59,456 bases of DNA, taken from the NCBI RefSeq assembly GCF_009720835.1, contig NZ_WNKZ01000029.1, positions 1 to 59,456 on the forward strand. Reading direction: 5' to 3'. A model generated the notes under the pieces. That model was not told where the DNA came from. It saw only the letters and a list, made by a program, of their open reading frames with translations, and searched no databases. Shown one piece after another: positions 57,412 through 59,456 of this stretch. A program made the translations under genes and the position numbers. Numbering within the stretch: position 1 is the stretch's first letter; the number at the start of each line of letters is the position of its first letter. Source of the DNA: Pseudoduganella buxea (lineage in GTDB: Bacteria; Pseudomonadota; Gammaproteobacteria; Burkholderiales; Burkholderiaceae_D).

Positions 57412-59427
57412 TCAGATCGCAGCGCCGGGGTCGCCGGTGCCGTGCGCCCCCGTCTCGATACGCCCGGCGAAACGCCAGGAAAAATCACCTTCGCCGACAA
57501 CGATGTCGTACCACGGCCCCGCCACCGGTACCGTCATGCGCGCGCCGGCGACGATGCGATGCGTGACGATGGCCTTGTCCGCCTTGTCCGCGTAGGCCAG
57601 CCGTTCGATGGTGATATCGCGCGCCTCGGCCGAGCGGTTGTGCAGGGTCAGCGTCAGCTCCCTGCCCTGCTGCGCAGCGCGCACGTCGAAGGCCGGCGTG
57701 GCGCTGCTGCCGCGCACCTGACGGTGAAAGCCGTTCGGTCCCAGTATCCACAAATCGAAGGCGCCATCGGCACTGGCCGGCAAGCCGTCCGTCAAGGTCT
57801 TGCCCGCTTCCACCGTATAGCGGCGCGGAATGGCGTCGGGCTGGCGGCGGTCGTACACGTGGAACACGGCGCCGGCCGTGCCGTTGTTGACGAAGTCCAG
57901 CGTGACGGCGCCGGCGTCCGCCTGCGCCGTCACTTCCAGGCGATACGGCAGCGCGCGCGAAGGCCGCGTGCCCGCTTCCTGGCGCGGCGCCGACTGCAGC
58001 TCCGGCGGCGGCACGCCGATGGGCGCGGCGGCCCGGTGGCGCGCCCTTTCCTCGTCGGCCTGGCCGATGGCGACGCTGGGCACGCGCGGCTTGCCGGCGT
58101 CCGGGATGGCGAAATCGAAGCAGGAGGTCAGGTCGCCGCAGACGGCGCGGCGCCATGGGCTGATATTCGGTTCGGCCACGCCGAAACGCTGCTCCAGAAA
58201 GCGCAGCACGGAGGTGTGGTCGAACACCTGCGAATTGACCCAGCCGCCCTTGCTCCAGGGTGACATCACAATCATCGGCACGCGCGGGCCCAGGCCGTAC
58301 AGCTGGCCGTCGCTGTGGCACTCGGCCTGGTAGTCCACCGTCGATTTACCGGCGCGGCTGCCATCGGCCGCCAATGCCGGCGGTGCCGGCGGGGGCATGT
58401 GGTCGAAGAAGGCATCGTTTTCGTCGTACATCTGCAGGAACACGGTGCCGGCCCACACGGACGGATCGGCCAGCAGCGCTTCGAGCACCTGCAAGGTGTA
58501 GGCGCCGCCCTGGACCGGCGTGGAAGGGCCCGGGTGCTCGCTGTACAGGCGGGGCGCGATGACCCAGCTGACCTGCGGCAGGCGGCCGTTGACGACATCG
58601 TCGCGCAGCCCGTCCAGGGTGGCGTTCGTCAGTGTCGTCGACAGGCCCTTGTCGGCCAGCGCATTGGGCCGGGCCGCATGGGCTTCGCGGAAGCGCCGGA
58701 ACGTTTCCAGCAGGTTGCAGCCGTAGTTGTCGGCCACGTCCTGGTAGACCTTCCAGCTCACGCCGGCCGCTTCCAGGCGTTCGGCATACGTGATCCAGTT
58801 GAAGCCCTGTTCGATGGGGCCGAAGCCTTCCATGCGGTTGTCGATGGCGGGGCCGCCGCCGCGACCGGTGGGGTCGTTGGTCCCCGTCAGCAGGAACAGC
58901 CGGTTCGGATTGGTGCCGCCCTGCAGCGAGCAGTGGTAGGCATCGCACAGGGTGAATGCTTCGGCCAGCGCGAACTGGATCGGCAGCTCGGCGCGCGTGT
59001 AGTACGCCATCGATGCATCCGTCTTGGAACGGGGCCACGCACTCATGCGGCCGCTGTCCCAGGCCGCCTGCGCGTCCGGCCACGTGTGCGGCAGCGACAT
59101 CGCCGGCTGGGCATTGCCGAGCGCCTGGTCGAGGCGGTAGGGCATGACGGTGCGCTGGCCGTTCTGCTGCTGCCAGACCGTGCGGCCGGCCGGCTGCGGA
59201 ATCGTCAGCCGGTCGCCGAAGCCGCGCACGCCGGCCAGGGTACCGAAGTAATGGTCGAAGGAGCGGTTCTCCTGCATCAGGATGACGACATGGCGCACGT
59301 CGGCGATGGTGCCGGTGCCGCTGCGCGCGGGCACGGCCAGCGCCTCGCGCAACAGCGGCGGCATGGCGCCCAGCATCGTGGCGGCCACGCTGCCGCCGAG
59401 GAATTTGCGACGCGACGGGCCGCTCAT
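57412..59427 (-). CDS. Tat-exported phosphocholine-type phospholipase C
   Basis: This 671-residue protein starts MSGPSRRKFLGGSVAATMLG, a twin-arginine signal. The catalytic domain opens VVILMQENRSFDHYFGTLAGVRGFG, followed by GGTNPNRLFLLTGT and ENDAFFDHMPPP. This is the phosphoesterase family of Pseudomonas PlcH/PlcN and Burkholderia PlcN. After about residue 480 there are two C-terminal beta domains (PYRLEVTAQADAG and QQGRELTLTLHNRSAE). It should cleave phosphatidylcholine or sphingomyelin outside the cytoplasm. The last 30 bases of the window could code the end of a preceding gene overlapping this ATG, but are too short to call. Confidence 0.92.
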   Translation of the reverse strand: MSGPSRRKFLGGSVAATMLGAMPPLLREALAVPARSGTGTIADVRHVVILMQENRSFDHYFGTLAGVRGFGDRLTIPQPAGRTVWQQQNGQRTVMPYRLDQALGNAQPAMSLPHTWPDAQAAWDSGRMSAWPRSKTDASMAYYTRAELPIQFALAEAFTLCDAYHCSLQGGTNPNRLFLLTGTNDPTGRGGGPAIDNRMEGFGPIEQGFNWITYAERLEAAGVSWKVYQDVADNYGCNLLETFRRFREAHAARPNALADKGLSTTLTNATLDGLRDDVVNGRLPQVSWVIAPRLYSEHPGPSTPVQGGAYTLQVLEALLADPSVWAGTVFLQMYDENDAFFDHMPPPAPPALAADGSRAGKSTVDYQAECHSDGQLYGLGPRVPMIVMSPWSKGGWVNSQVFDHTSVLRFLEQRFGVAEPNISPWRRAVCGDLTSCFDFAIPDAGKPRVPSVAIGQADEERARHRAAAPIGVPPPELQSAPRQEAGTRPSRALPYRLEVTAQADAGAVTLDFVNNGTAGAVFHVYDRRQPDAIPRRYTVEAGKTLTDGLPASADGAFDLWILGPNGFHRQVRGSSATPAFDVRAAQQGRELTLTLHNRSAEARDITIERLAYADKADKAIVTHRIVAGARMTVPVAGPWYDIVVGEGDFSWRFAGRIETGAHGTGDPGAAI

Positions 59428-59456
59428 GCCGCCGCTCCCGTGAACGCCGGCAGGCG

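Noticed and set aside
59424..59456. End of a gene upstream of the phospholipase (reads RLPAFTGAAA then stop, overlapping the ATG)
   Set aside because: Frame and overlap fit the style of the genome, but eleven codons are too few to support a call.

Overview
The window is GC-rich DNA with tightly packed, often ATGA-overlapping genes. Gene order and content (leuS-lptE-holA-proA, rsmA-pdxA-surA-lptD, amgK-murU-pepP-ubiH-like, bamE|fur, dapB-exbB-exbD, a PEP-CTERM protein) point to a betaproteobacterium of the Oxalobacteraceae, most likely Massilia, Duganella or a close relative. That placement is from gene content, not a database search. Positions 1-16981 are an accessory biosynthetic island. A divergent control region (13938-14301) separates two arms. 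The minus-strand arm starts with a 52-residue peptide gene (13779-13937) whose acidic leader ends MEEMGA and is followed by a Ser/Thr/Cys core. It continues with a leader-binding ocin-ThiF-like protein, a YcaO cyclodehydratase, a SagB-type dehydrogenase, a LanB-type tRNA-dependent dehydratase, a MATE transporter, an MDR oxidoreductase, two related secreted proteins, a MacB/FtsX-type permease and a thiopeptide-type Lant_dehydr_C protein cut by the window start. The plus-strand arm carries a DsbA-like protein, a membrane fusion protein and an ABC ATPase. This is the gene set of a thiopeptide-like (azole plus dehydroamino acid) RiPP pathway with a Gram-negative tripartite exporter, and it is the most interesting part of the window. 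Positions 16984-23118 hold a signalling operon: an HDOD-histidine kinase, a response regulator-PAS-GGDEF-EAL protein and a Sel1-repeat protein. Upstream of it is a 12-bp tandem repeat. Positions 23243-32601 are mainly housekeeping on the minus strand: Bcr/CflA efflux, an RlmL-like methyltransferase, an isomerase, HemJ, ProA, HolA, LptE and LeuS. A palindrome-pair repeat lies within this block and occurs again at 41172-41240. Positions 32676-38078 are mixed: an AraC regulator, a VOC protein, a ParD-like gene overlapping map behind a strong palindromic operator, two unknown envelope proteins, a YbhB-type protein, an AraC gene broken by a one-base frameshift, and an orphan barstar. Positions 38078-46949 hold exbD-exbB-dapB-bamE, divergent fur, hrcA, a HAD phosphatase, a lipoprotein metallophosphoesterase, two tandem repeat-lipoproteins and rsmA. 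Positions 47010-59427 hold pdxA, surA and lptD, then divergently amgK-murU-pepP-ubiH-like-yjbQ, and finally a PEP-CTERM protein and a Tat-exported phospholipase C. The only gene-free stretch longer than 300 bases is 13938-14301. I saw no tRNA, rRNA, CRISPR array, insertion sequence or replication origin.
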